Shown here piece by piece: positions 1 through 12,052 of a stretch of 64,000 nt of DNA. The notes beneath the pieces are model-generated. The model did not search any database, was not told the origin of the DNA, and worked only from the letters and a program-made list of their open reading frames with translations. The stretch's first letter is position 1. Each line of letters opens with the position of its first letter. Position numbers and translations under genes: made by a program. The DNA comes from Oscheius dolichura (Eukaryota > Nematoda > Chromadorea > Rhabditida > Rhabditidae). The stretch covers positions 1 to 64,000 of the forward strand of contig CAKOAU010000007.1 in NCBI GenBank assembly GCA_932521035.1, read 5' to 3'.

Positions 1-660
1 CATGGATGCTCCTCCCGTCTCGTTAGGGACGAGTCCTATGTTTTAGGGATGAGTCCCATGTTTTAGGGATGAGTCCTATGTTTTAGGGATGAGTCCCATG
101 TTTTAGGGGCGAGTCCTATGTTTTAGGGATGAGTCCCATGTTTTAGGGACGAGTCCTATGTTTTAGGGATGAGTCCCATGTTTTAGGGATGAGTCCTATG
201 TTTTAGGGATGAGTCCCATGTTTTAGGGGCGAGTCCTATGTTTTAGGGATGAGTCCCATGTTTTAGGGGATGGTTCGAATAACAGTTTGGGTTTTTTACG
301 GAAGAGTTTGAGTTTTTTAAGGAAGAGCCTGAGTTTTTTACGGAAGAGTTTGGGTTTTTTACGCGGTGGGTTCTTCCATGGATGCTCCTCCCGTCTCGTT
401 AGGGACGAGTCCTATGTTTTAGGGATGAGTCCCATGTTTTAGGGGCGAGTCCTATGTTTTAGGGATGAGTCCCATGTTTTAGGGGCGAGTCCTATGTTTT
501 ATTGATGAGTCCCATGTTTTAGGGGATGGTTCGAATAACAGTTTGGGTTTTTTACGGAAGAGCTTGAGTTTTTCACGGAAGAGTTTGGGTTTTTTACGCG
601 GTGGGTTCTTCCATGGATGCTCCTCCCGTCTCGTTAGGGACAAGTCCTATGTTTTAGGGA
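1..660 (+). repeat. Diverged A segment duplicated 10,772 bp downstream
   Basis: This segment holds unusual block variants: tgagttttttaaggaagagc, a tail with cgcggtggg (one g fewer), and gacaagtcc after the second tail. The same variants recur in the same order at about 10,773-11,430. For example the block head at 269 matches 11,041 and gacaag at 639 matches 11,411, both at an offset of exactly 10,772 bp. A few substitutions separate the copies (for instance tattgatgag near 500). Confidence 0.8.
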
Positions 661-2824
661 TGAGTCCCATGTTTTAGGGATGAGTCCTATGTTTTAGGGA
701 TGAGTCCCATGTTTTAGGGATGAGTCCCATGTTTTAGGGACGAGTCCTATGTTTTAGGGATGAGTCCCATGTTTTAGGGATGAGTCCCATGTTTTAGGGG
801 GTGGTTCGAATAACAGTTTGGGTTTTCTACGGAAGAGTTTGGGTTTTTTACGCGGGTGGGTTCTTCCATGGATGCTCCTCCCGTCTCGTTAGGGACGAGT
901 CCTATGTTTTAGGGATGAGTCCCATGTTTTAGGGATGAGTCCTATGTTTTAGGGATGAGTCCCATGTTTTAGGGGCGAGTCCCATGTTTTAGGGATGAGT
1001 CCCATGTTTTAGGGACGAGTCCTATGTTTTAGGGATGAGTCCCATGTTTTAGGGACGAGTCCTATGTTTTAGGGATGAGTTCCATGTTTTAGGGATGAGT
1101 CCCATGTTTTAGGGATGAGTCCCATGTTTTAGGGATGAGTCCCATGTTTTAGGGATGAGTCCCATGTTTTAGGGACGAGTCCTATGTTTTAGGGATGAGT
1201 CCCATGTTTTAGGGATGAGTCCCATGTTTTAGGGGGTGGTTCGAATAACAGTTTGGGTTTTTTACGGAAGAGTTTGGGTTTTTTACGGAAGAGTTTGGGT
1301 TTTTTACGGAAAAGTTTGGGTTTTTTACGCGGGTGGGTTCTTCCATGGATGCTCCTCCCGTCTCGTTAGGGACGAGTCCTATGTTTTAGGGATGAGTCCC
1401 ATGTTTTAGGGATGAGTCCTATGTTTTAGGGATGAGTCCCATGTTTTAGGGATGAGTCCCATGTTTTAGGGACGAGTCCTATGTTTTAGGGATGAGTCCC
1501 ATGTTTTAGGGACGAGTCCTATGTTTTAGGGATGAGTCCCATGTTTTAGGGATGAGTCCCATGTTTTAGGGACGAGTCCTATGTTTTAGGGATGAGTTCC
1601 ATGTTTTAGGGATGAGTCCCATGTTTTAGGGATGAGTCCCATGTTTTAGGGATGAGTCCCATGTTTTAGGGATGAGTCCCATGTTTTAGGGACGAGTCCT
1701 ATGTTTTAGGGATGAGTCCCATGTTTTAGGGATGAGTCCCATGTTTTAGGGGGTGGTTCGAATAACAGTTTGGGTTTTTTACGGAAGAGTTTGGGTTTTT
1801 TACGGAAGAGTTTGGGTTTTTTACGGAAAAGTTTGGGTTTTTTACGCGGGTGGGTTCTTCCATGGATGCTCCTCCCGTCTCGTTAGGGACGAGTCCTATG
1901 TTTTAGGGATGAGTCCCATGTTTTAGGGATGAGTCCTATGTTTTAGGGATGAGTCCCATGTTTTAGGGGCGAGTCCCATGTTTTAGGGATGAGTCCCATG
2001 TTTTAGGGACGAGTCCTATGTTTTAGGGATGAGTCCCATGTTTTAGGGACGAGTCCTATGTTTTAGGGATGAGTTCCATGTTTTAGGGATGAGTCCCATG
2101 TTTTAGGGATGAGTCCCATGTTTTAGGGATGAGTCCCATGTTTTAGGGATGAGTCCCATGTTTTAGGGATGAGTCCCATGTTTTAGGGATGAGTCCCATG
2201 TTTTAGGGACGAGTCCTATGTTTTAGGGATGAGTCCCATGTTTTAGGGATGAGTCCCATGTTTTAGGGACGAGTCCTATGTTTTAGGGATGAGTCCCATG
2301 TTTTAGGGATGAGTCCCATGTTTTAGGGGGTGGTTCGAATAACAGTTTGGGTTTTCTACGGAAGAGTTTGGGTTTTTTACGCGGGTGGGTTCTTCCATGG
2401 ATGCTCCTCCCGTCTCGTTAGGGACGAGTCCTATGTTTTAGGGATGAGTCCCATGTTTTAGGGATGAGTCCTATGTTTTAGGGATGAGTCCCATGTTTTA
2501 GGGGCGAGTCCTATGTTTTAGGGATGAGTCCCATGTTTTAGGGATGAGTCCCATGTTTTAGGGATGAGTCCCATGTTTTAGGGATGAGTCCCATGTTTTA
2601 GGGATGAGTCCCATGTTTTAGGGACGAGTCCCATGTTTTAGGGACGAGTCCCATGTTTTAGGGATGAGTCCCATGTTTTAGGGATGAGTCCCATGTTTTA
2701 GGGATGAGTCCCATGTTTTAGGGATGAGTCCCATGTTTTAGGGACGAGTCCTATGTTTTAGGGATGAGTCCCATGTTTTAGGGATGAGTCCCATGTTTTA
2801 GGGATGAGTCCCATGTTTTAGGGG

Positions 2825-2981
2825 GTGGTTCGAATAACAGTTTGGGTTTTTTACGGAAGAGTTTGGGTTTTTTACGGAAGAGTTTGGGTTTTTTACGGAA
2901 AAGTTTGGGTTTTTTACGCGGGTGGGTTCTTCCATGGATGCTCCTCCCGTCTCGTTAGGGACGAGTCCCATGTTTTAGGGG
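2825..2981 (+). repeat. Representative 157-bp composite block of satellite A
   Basis: Example of the block-plus-one-monomer unit. It starts gtggttcgaataaca, runs through three full 21-bp units (the third ending ggaaaa instead of ggaaga) and a fourth that switches to acgcgggtggg, then the tail ttcttccatggatgctcc...ctcgttag, then a single 20-mer. The next block starts at 2,982. Because 157 is 1 mod 3, an open frame that enters one block continues in another frame in the next. The resulting 89-103 residue translations (repeats of VWVFYGR, then SLGFLRK) are frame artefacts of the repeat. Confidence 0.9.
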
Positions 2982-5900
2982 ATGGTTCGAATAACAGTTT
3001 GGGTTCTTTACGGAAGAGCTTGGGTTTTTTACGGAAGAGTTTGGGTTTTTTGCGGAAAAGTTTGGGTTTTTTACGCGGGTGGGTTCTTCCATGGATGCTC
3101 CTCCCGTCTCGTTAGGGACGAGTCCTATGTTTTAGGGGATGGTTCGAATAACAGTTTGGGTTCTTTACGGAAGAGCTTGGGTTTTTTACGGAAGAGTTTG
3201 GGTTTTTTGCGGAAAAGTTTGGGTTTTTTACGCGGGTGGGTTCTTCCATGGATGCTCCTCCCGTCTCGTTAGGGACGAGTCCCATGTTTTAGGGATGAGT
3301 CCCATGTTTTAGGGATGAGTCCCATGTTTTAGGGATGAGTCCCATGTTTTAGGGATGAGTCCCAAGTTTTAGGGATGAGTCCCATGTTTTAGGGACGAGT
3401 CCTATGTTTTAGGGATGAGTCCCATGTTTTAGGGACGAGTCCTATGTTTTAGGGATGAGTTCCATGTTTTAGGGATGAGTCCCATGTTTTAGGGATGAGT
3501 CCCATGTTTTAGGGATGAGTCCCATGTTTTAGGGATGAGTCCCATGTTTTAGGGATGAGTCCCATGTTTTAGGGACGAGTCCTATGTTTTAGGGATGAGT
3601 CCCATGTTTTAGGGATGAGTCCCATGTTTTAGGGGGTGGTTCGAATAACAGTTTGGGTTTTTTACGGAAGAGTTTGGGTTTTTTACGGAAAAGTTTGGGT
3701 TTTTTACGCGGGTGGGTTCTTCCATGGATGCTCCTCCCGTCTCGTTAGGGACGAGTCCCATGTTTTAGGGGATGGTTCGAATAACAGTTTGGGTTCTTTA
3801 CGGAAGAGCTTGGGTTTTTTACGGAAGAGTTTGGGTTTTTTGCGGAAAAGTTTGGGTTTTTTACGCGGGTGGGTTCTTCCATGGATGCTCCTCCCGTCTC
3901 GTTAGGGACGAGTCCTATGTTTTAGGGGATGGTTCGAATAACAGTTTGGGTTCTTTACGGAAGAGCTTGGGTTTTTTACGGAAGAGTTTGGGTTTTTTGC
4001 GGAAAAGTTTGGGTTTTTTACGCGGGTGGGTTCTTCCATGGATGCTCCTCCCGTCTCGTTAGGGACGAGTCCCATGTTTTAGGGATGAGTCCCATGTTTT
4101 AGGGATGAGTCCCATGTTTTAGGGAGGAGTCCCATGTTTTAGGGATGAGTCCCATGTTTTAGGGATGAGTCCCATGTTTTAGGGACGAGTCCCATGTTTT
4201 AGGGACGAGTCCCATGTTTTAGGGATGAGTCCCATGTTTTAGGGATGAGTCCCATGTTTTAGGGATGAGTCCCATGTTTTAGGGATGAGTCCCATGTTTT
4301 AGGGACGAGTCCTATGTTTTAGGGATGAGTCCCATGTTTTAGGGATGAGTCCCATGTTTTAGGGATGAGTCCCATGTTTTAGGGGGTGGTTCGAATAACA
4401 GTTTGGGTTTTTTACGGAAGAGTTTGGGTTTTTTACGGAAGAGTTTGGGTTTTTTACGGAAAAGTTTGGGTTTTTTACGCGGGTGGGTTCTTCCATGGAT
4501 GCTCCTCCCGTCTCGTTAGGGACGAGTCCCATGTTTTAGGGGATGGTTCGAATAACAGTTTGGGTTCTTTACGGAAGAGCTTGGGTTTTTTACGGAAGAG
4601 TTTGGGTTTTTTGCGGAAAAGTTTGGGTTTTTTACGCGGGTGGGTTCTTCCATGGATGCTCCTCCCGTCTCGTTAGGGACGAGTCCTATGTTTTAGGGGA
4701 TGGTTCGAATAACAGTTTGGGTTCTTTACGGAAGAGCTTGGGTTTTTTACGGAAGAGTTTGGGTTTTTTGCGGAAAAGTTTGGGTTTTTTACGCGGGTGG
4801 GTTCTTCCATGGATGCTCCTCCCGTCTCGTTAGGGACGAGTCCCATGTTTTAGGGATGAGTCCCATGTTTTAGGGATGAGTCCCATGTTTTAGGGATGAG
4901 TCCCATGTTTTAGGGATGAGTCCCATGTTTTAGGGGGTGGTTCGAATAACAGTTTGGGTTTTCTACGGAAGAGTTTGGGTTTTTTACGCGGGTGGGTTCT
5001 TCCATGGATGCTCCTCCCGTCTCGTTAGGGACGAGTCCTATGTTTTAGGGATGAGTCCCATGTTTTAGGGATGAGTCCTATGTTTTAGGGATGAGTCCCA
5101 TGTTTTAGGGGCGAGTCCTATGTTTTAGGGATGAGTCCCATGTTTTAGGGATGAGTCCCATGTTTTAGGGATGAGTCCCATGTTTTAGGGATGAGTCCCA
5201 TGTTTTAGGGATGAGTCCCATGTTTTAGGGACGAGTCCCATGTTTTAGGGACGAGTCCCATGTTTTAGGGATGAGTCCCATGTTTTAGGGATGAGTCCCA
5301 TGTTTTAGGGATGAGTCCCATGTTTTAGGGATGAGTCCCATGTTTTAGGGACGAGTCCTATGTTTTAGGGATGAGTCCCATGTTTTAGGGATGAGTCCCA
5401 TGTTTTAGGGATGAGTCCCATGTTTTAGGGGGTGGTTCGAATAACAGTTTGGGTTTTTTACGGAAGAGTTTGGGTTTTTTACGGAAGAGTTTGGGTTTTT
5501 TACGGAAAAGTTTGGGTTTTTTACGCGGGTGGGTTCTTCCATGGATGCTCCTCCCGTCTCGTTAGGGACGAGTCCCATGTTTTAGGGGATGGTTCGAATA
5601 ACAGTTTGGGTTCTTTACGGAAGAGCTTGGGTTTTTTACGGAAGAGTTTGGGTTTTTTGCGGAAAAGTTTGGGTTTTTTACGCGGGTGGGTTCTTCCATG
5701 GATGCTCCTCCCGTCTCGTTAGGGATGAGTCCCATGTTTTAGGGGGTGGTTCGAATAACAGTTTGGGTTTTTTACGGAAGAGTTTGGGTTTTTTACGGAA
5801 GAGTTTGGGTTTTTTACGGAAAAGTTTGGGTTTTTTACGCGGGTGGGTTCTTCCATGGATGCTCCTCCCGTCTCGTTAGGGACGAGTCCCATGTTTTAGG

Positions 5901-8900
5901 GGATGGTTCGAATAACAGTTTGGGTTCTTTACGGAAGAGCTTGGGTTTTTTACGGAAGAGTTTGGGTTTTTTCCGGAAAAGTTTGGGTTTTTTACGCGGG
6001 TGGGTTCTTCCATGGATGCTCCTCCCGTCTCGTTAGGGACGAGTCCCATGTTTTAGGGATGAGTCCCATGTTTTAGGGATGAGTCCCATGTTTTAGGGAT
6101 GAGTCCCATGTTTTAGGGATGAGTCCCAAGTTTTAGGGATGAGTCCCATGTTTTAGGGACGAGTCCTATGTTTTAGGGATGAGTCCCATGTTTTAGGGAC
6201 GAGTCCTATGTTTTAGGGATGAGTTCCATGTTTTAGGGATGAGTCCCATGTTTTAGGGATGAGTCCCATGTTTTAGGGATGAGTCCCATGTTTTAGGGAT
6301 GAGTCCCATGTTTTAGGGATGAGTCCCATGTTTTAGGGACGAGTCCTATGTTTTAGGGATGAGTCCCATGTTTTAGGGATGAGTCCCATGTTTTAGGGGG
6401 TGGTTCGAATAACAGTTTGGGTTTTTTACGGAAGAGTTTGGGTTTTTTACGGAAAAGTTTGGGTTTTTTACGCGGGTGGGTTCTTCCATGGATGCTCCTC
6501 CCGTCTCGTTAGGGACGAGTCCCATGTTTTAGGGGATGGTTCGAATAACAGTTTGGGTTCTTTACGGAAGAGCTTGGGTTTTTTACGGAAGAGTTTGGGT
6601 TTTTTGCGGAAAAGTTTGGGTTTTTTACGCGGGTGGGTTCTTCCATGGATGCTCCTCCCGTCTCGTTAGGGACGAGTCCTATGTTTTAGGGGATGGTTCG
6701 AATAACAGTTTGGGTTCTTTACGGAAGAGCTTGGGTTTTTTACGGAAGAGTTTGGGTTTTTTGCGGAAAAGTTTGGGTTTTTTACGCGGGTGGGTTCTTC
6801 CATGGATGCTCCTCCCGTCTCGTTAGGGACGAGTCCCATGTTTTAGGGATGAGTCCCATGTTTTAGGGATGAGTCCCATGTTTTAGGGATGAGTCCCATG
6901 TTTTAGGGATGAGTCCCATGTTTTAGGGATGAGTCCCATGTTTTAGGGACGAGTCCCATGTTTTAGGGACGAGTCCCATGTTTTAGGGATGAGTCCCATG
7001 TTTTAGGGATGAGTCCCATGTTTTAGGGATGAGTCCCATGTTTTAGGGATGAGTCCCATGTTTTAGGGACGAGTCCTATGTTTTAGGGATGAGTCCCATG
7101 TTTTAGGGATGAGTCCCATGTTTTAGGGGGTGGTTCGAATAACAGTTTGGGTTTTTTACGGAAGAGTTTGGGTTTTTTACGGAAGAGTTTGGGTTTTTTA
7201 CGGAAAAGTTTGGGTTTTTTACGCGGGTGGGTTCTTCCATGGATGCTCCTCCCGTCTCGTTAGGGACGAGTCCCATGTTTTAGGGGATGGTTCGAATAAC
7301 AGTTTGGGTTCTTTACGGAAGAGCTTGGGTTTTTTACGGAAGAGTTTGGGTTTTTTGCGGAAAAGTTTGGGTTTTTTACGCGGGTGGGTTCTTCCATGGA
7401 TGCTCCTCCCGTCTCGTTAGGGACGAGTCCTATGTTTTAGGGGATGGTTCGAATAACAGTTTGGGTTCTTTACGGAAGAGCTTGGGTTTTTTACGGAAGA
7501 GTTTGGGTTTTTTGCGGAAAAGTTTGGGTTTTTTACGCGGGTGGGTTCTTCCATGGATGCTCCTCCCGTCTCGTTAGGGACGAGTCCCATGTTTTAGGGA
7601 TGAGTCCCATGTTTTAGGGATGAGTCCCATGTTTTAGGGATGAGTCCCATGTTTTAGGGATGAGTCCCAAGTTTTAGGGATGAGTCCCATGTTTTAGGGA
7701 CGAGTCCTATGTTTTAGGGATGAGTCCCATGTTTTAGGGACGAGTCCTATGTTTTAGGGATGAGTTCCATGTTTAAGGGATGAGTCCCATGTTTTAGGGA
7801 TGAGTCCCAAGTTTTAGGGATGAGTCCCATGTTTTAGGGACGAGTCCTATGTTTTAGGGATGAGTCCCATGTTTTAGGGACGAGTCCTATGTTTTAGGGA
7901 TGAGTTCCATGTTTTAGGGATGAGTCCCATGTTTTAGGGATGAGTCCCATGTTTTAGGGATGAGTCCCATGTTTTAGGGATGAGTCCCATGTTTTAGGGA
8001 TGAGTCCCATGTTTTAGGGACGAGTCCTATGTTTTAGGGATGAGTCCCATGTTTTAGGGATGAGTCCCATGTTTTAGGGGGTGGTTCGAATAACAGTTTG
8101 GGTTTTTTACGGAAGAGTTTGGGTTTTTTACGGAAAAGTTTGGGTTTTTTACGCGGGTGGGTTCTTCCATGGATGCTCCTCCCGTCTCGTTAGGGACGAG
8201 TCCCATGTTTTAGGGGATGGTTCGAATAACAGTTTGGGTTCTTTACGGAAGAGCTTGGGTTTTTTACGGAAGAGTTTGGGTTTTTTGCGGAAAAGTTTGG
8301 GTTTTTTACGCGGGTGGGTTCTTCCATGGATGCTCCTCCCGTCTCGTTAGGGACGAGTCCTATGTTTTAGGGGATGGTTCGAATAACAGTTTGGGTTCTT
8401 TACGGAAGAGCTTGGGTTTTTTACGGAAGAGTTTGGGTTTTTTGCGGAAAAGTTTGGGTTTTTTACGCGGGTGGGTTCTTCCATGGATGCTCCTCCCGTC
8501 TCGTTAGGGACGAGTCCCATGTTTTAGGGATGAGTCCCATGTTTTAGGGATGAGTCCCATGTTTTAGGGATGAGTCCCATGTTTTAGGGATGAGTCCCAT
8601 GTTTTAGGGATGAGTCCCATGTTTTAGGGACGAGTCCCATGTTTTAGGGACGAGTCCCATGTTTTAGGGATGAGTCCCATGTTTTAGGGATGAGTCCCAT
8701 GTTTTAGGGATGAGTCCCATGTTTTAGGGATGAGTCCCATGTTTTAGGGACGAGTCCTATGTTTTAGGGATGAGTCCCATGTTTTAGGGATGAGTCCCAT
8801 GTTTTAGGGATGAGTCCCATGTTTTAGGGGGTGGTTCGAATAACAGTTTGGGTTTTTTACGGAAGAGTTTGGGTTTTTTACGGAAGAGTTTGGGTTTTTT

Positions 8901-10431
8901 ACGGAAAAGTTTGGGTTTTTTACGCGGGTGGGTTCTTCCATGGATGCTCCTCCCGTCTCGTTAGGGACGAGTCCCATGTTTTAGGGGATGGTTCGAATAA
9001 CAGTTTGGGTTCTTTACGGAAGAGCTTGGGTTTTTTACGGAAGAGTTTGGGTTTTTTGCGGAAAAGTTTGGGTTTTTTACGCGGGTGGGTTCTTCCATGG
9101 ATGCTCCTCCCGTCTCGTTAGGGACGAGTCCTATGTTTTAGGGGATGGTTCGAATAACAGTTTGGGTTCTTTACGGAAGAGCTTGGGTTTTTTACGGAAG
9201 AGTTTGGGTTTTTTGCGGAAAAGTTTGGGTTTTTTACGCGGGTGGGTTCTTCCATGGATGCTCCTCCCGTCTCGTTAGGGACGAGTCCCATGTTTTAGGG
9301 ATGAGTCCCATGTTTTAGGGATGAGTCCCATGTTTTAGGGATGAGTCCCATGTTTTAGGGATGAGTCCCAAGTTTTAGGGATGAGTCCCATGTTTTAGGG
9401 ACGAGTCCTATGTTTTAGGGATGAGTCCCATGTTTTAGGGACGAGTCCTATGTTTTAGGGATGAGTTCCATGTTTTAGGGATGAGTCCCATGTTTTAGGG
9501 ATGAGTCCCATGTTTTAGGGATGAGTCCCATGTTTTAGGGATGAGTCCCATGTTTTAGGGATGAGTCCCATGTTTTAGGGACGAGTCCTATGTTTTAGGG
9601 ATGAGTCCCATGTTTTAGGGATGAGTCCCATGTTTTAGGGGGTGGTTCGAATAACAGTTTGGGTTTTTTACGGAAGAGTTTGGGTTTTTTACGGAAAAGT
9701 TTGGGTTTTTTACGCGGGTGGGTTCTTCCATGGATGCTCCTCCCGTCTCGTTAGGGACGAGTCCCATGTTTTAGGGGATGGTTCGAATAACAGTTTGGGT
9801 TCTTTACGGAAGAGCTTGGGTTTTTTACGGAAGAGTTTGGGTTTTTTGCGGAAAAGTTTGGGTTTTTTACGCGGGTGGGTTCTTCCATGGATGCTCCTCC
9901 CGTCTCGTTAGGGACGAGTCCTATGTTTTAGGGGATGGTTCGAATAACAGTTTGGGTTCTTTACGGAAGAGCTTGGGTTTTTTACGGAAGAGTTTGGGTT
10001 TTTTGCGGAAAAGTTTGGGTTTTTTACGCGGGTGGGTTCTTCCATGGATGCTCCTCCCGTCTCGTTAGGGACGAGTCCCATGTTTTAGGGATGAGTCCCA
10101 TGTTTTAGGGATGAGTCCCATGTTTTAGGGATGAGTCCCATGTTTTAGGGATGAGTCCCAAGTTTTAGGGATGAGTCCCATGTTTTAGGGACGAGTCCTA
10201 TGTTTTAGGGATGAGTCCCATGTTTTAGGGACGAGTCCTATGTTTTAGGGATGAGTTCCATGTTTTAGGGATGAGTCCCATGTTTTAGGGATGAGTCCCA
10301 TGTTTTAGGGATGAGTCCCATGTTTTAGGGATGAGTCCCATGTTTTAGGGATGAGTCCCATGTTTTAGGGACGAGTCCTATGTTTTAGGGATGAGTCCCA
10401 TGTTTTAGGGATGAGTCCCATGTTTTAGGGG
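2825..10431 (+). repeat. Satellite A higher-order repeat, about 1.56 kb
   Basis: Block starts recur with the spacing pattern 157, 157, 497, 136, 157, 457, which sums to 1,561 bp. Full periods lie at 2,825-4,385, 5,589-7,129 (1,541), 7,130-8,830 (1,701) and 8,831-10,431 (1,601). The length differences are multiples of 20 bp, so they reflect gain or loss of whole 20-mers; the 1,701-bp copy carries seven extra. The segment 4,386-5,588 breaks the pattern. Its part from 4,937 repeats 2,330-2,981 at an offset of 2,607 bp. Shared private variants such as gtcccaag in several copies support descent by segmental duplication. Confidence 0.85.
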
Positions 10432-10772
10432 GTGGTTCGAATAACAGTTTGGGTTTTTTACGGAAGAGTTTGGGTTTTTTACGCGGGTGGGTTCTTCCAT
10501 GGATGCTCCTCCCGTCTCGTTAGGGACGAGTCCTATGTTTTAGGGATGAGTCCCATGTTTTAGGGATGAGTCCTATGTTTTAGGGATGAGTCCCATGTTT
10601 TAGGGGCGAGTCCTATGTTTTAGGGATGAGTCCCATGTTTTAGGGGATGGTTCGAATAACAGTTTGGGTTTTTTACGGAAGAGTTTGGGTTTTTTACGCG
10701 GGTGGGTTCTTCCATGGATGCTCCTCCCGTCTCGTTAGGGACGAGTCCTATGTTTTAGGGATGAGTCCCATG

Positions 10773-11430
10773 TTTTAGGGATGAGTCCTATGTTTTAGGG
10801 ATGAGTCCTATGTTTTAGGGATGAGTCCTATGTTTTAGGGATGAGTCCCATGTTTTAGGGATGAGTCCCATGTTTTAGGGACGAGTCCTATGTTTTAGGG
10901 ATGAGTCCCATGTTTTAGGGACGAGTCCTATGTTTTAGGGATGAGTCCCATGTTTTAGGGATGAGTCCTATGTTTTAGGGATGAGTCCCATGTTTTAGGG
11001 GCGAGTCCTATGTTTTAGGGATGAGTCCCATGTTTTAGGGGATGGTTCGAATAACAGTTTGGGTTTTTTACGGAAGAGTTTGAGTTTTTTAAGGAAGAGC
11101 CTGAGTTTTTTACGGAAGAGTTTGGGTTTTTTACGCGGTGGGTTCTTCCATGGATGCTCCTCCCGTCTCGTTAGGGACGAGTCCTATGTTTTAGGGATGA
11201 GTCCCATGTTTTAGGGGCGAGTCCTATGTTTTAGGGATGAGTCCCATGTTTTAGGGGCGAGTCCTATGTTTTAGGGATGAGTCCCATGTTTTAGGGGATG
11301 GTTCGAATAACAGTTTGGGTTTTTTACGGAAGAGCTTGAGTTTTTCACGGAAGAGTTTGGGTTTTTTACGCGGTGGGTTCTTCCATGGATGCTCCTCCCG
11401 TCTCGTTAGGGACAAGTCCTATGTTTTAGG
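10773..11430 (+). repeat. Second copy of the diverged A segment
   Basis: Partner of the segment at 1-660, with the same rare block variants in the same order and at a constant 10,772-bp offset. It separates the 1.56-kb HOR domain from the 1.17/0.81-kb HOR domain. Confidence 0.8.
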
Positions 11431-12052
11431 GATGAGTCCCATGTTTTAGGGATGAGTCCTATGTTTTAGGGATGAGTCCCATGTTTTAGGGGCGAGTCCT
11501 ATGTTTTAGGGATGAGTCCTATGTTTTAGGGACGAGTCCTATGTTTTAGGGATGAGTCCCATGTTTTAGGGATGAGTCCTATGTTTTAGGGATGAGTCCC
11601 ATGTTTTAGGGGCGAGTCCTATGTTTTAGGGATGAGTCCTATGTTTTAGGGACGAGTCCTATGTTTTAGGGATGAGTCCCATGTTTTAGGGACGAGTCCT
11701 ATGTTTTAGGGATGAGTCCCATGTTTTAGGGACGAGTCCTATGTTTTAGGGATGAGTCCCATGTTTTAGGGATGAGTCCTATGTTTTAGGGATGAGTCCC
11801 ATGTTTTAGGGACGAGTCCCATGTTTTAGGGACGAGTCCCATGTTTTAGGGACGAGTCCCATGTTTTAGGGATGAGTCCCATGTTTTAGGGATGAGTCCC
11901 ATGTTTTAGGGATGAGTCTCATGTTTTAGGGACGAGTCCTATGTTTTAGGGATGAGTCCCATGTTTTAGGGATGAGTCCCATGTTTTAGGGACGAGTCCT
12001 ATGTTTTAGGGATGAGTCCCATGTTTTAGGGATGAGTCCCATGTTTTAGGGG

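Noticed and set aside
2825-10068. Series of 89-96 residue open frames in satellite A starting MVRITVWV
   Set aside because: Each spans two repeat blocks read in different frames and starts at the block head (gtg or atg). They repeat with the array and show no sign of being a protein family.
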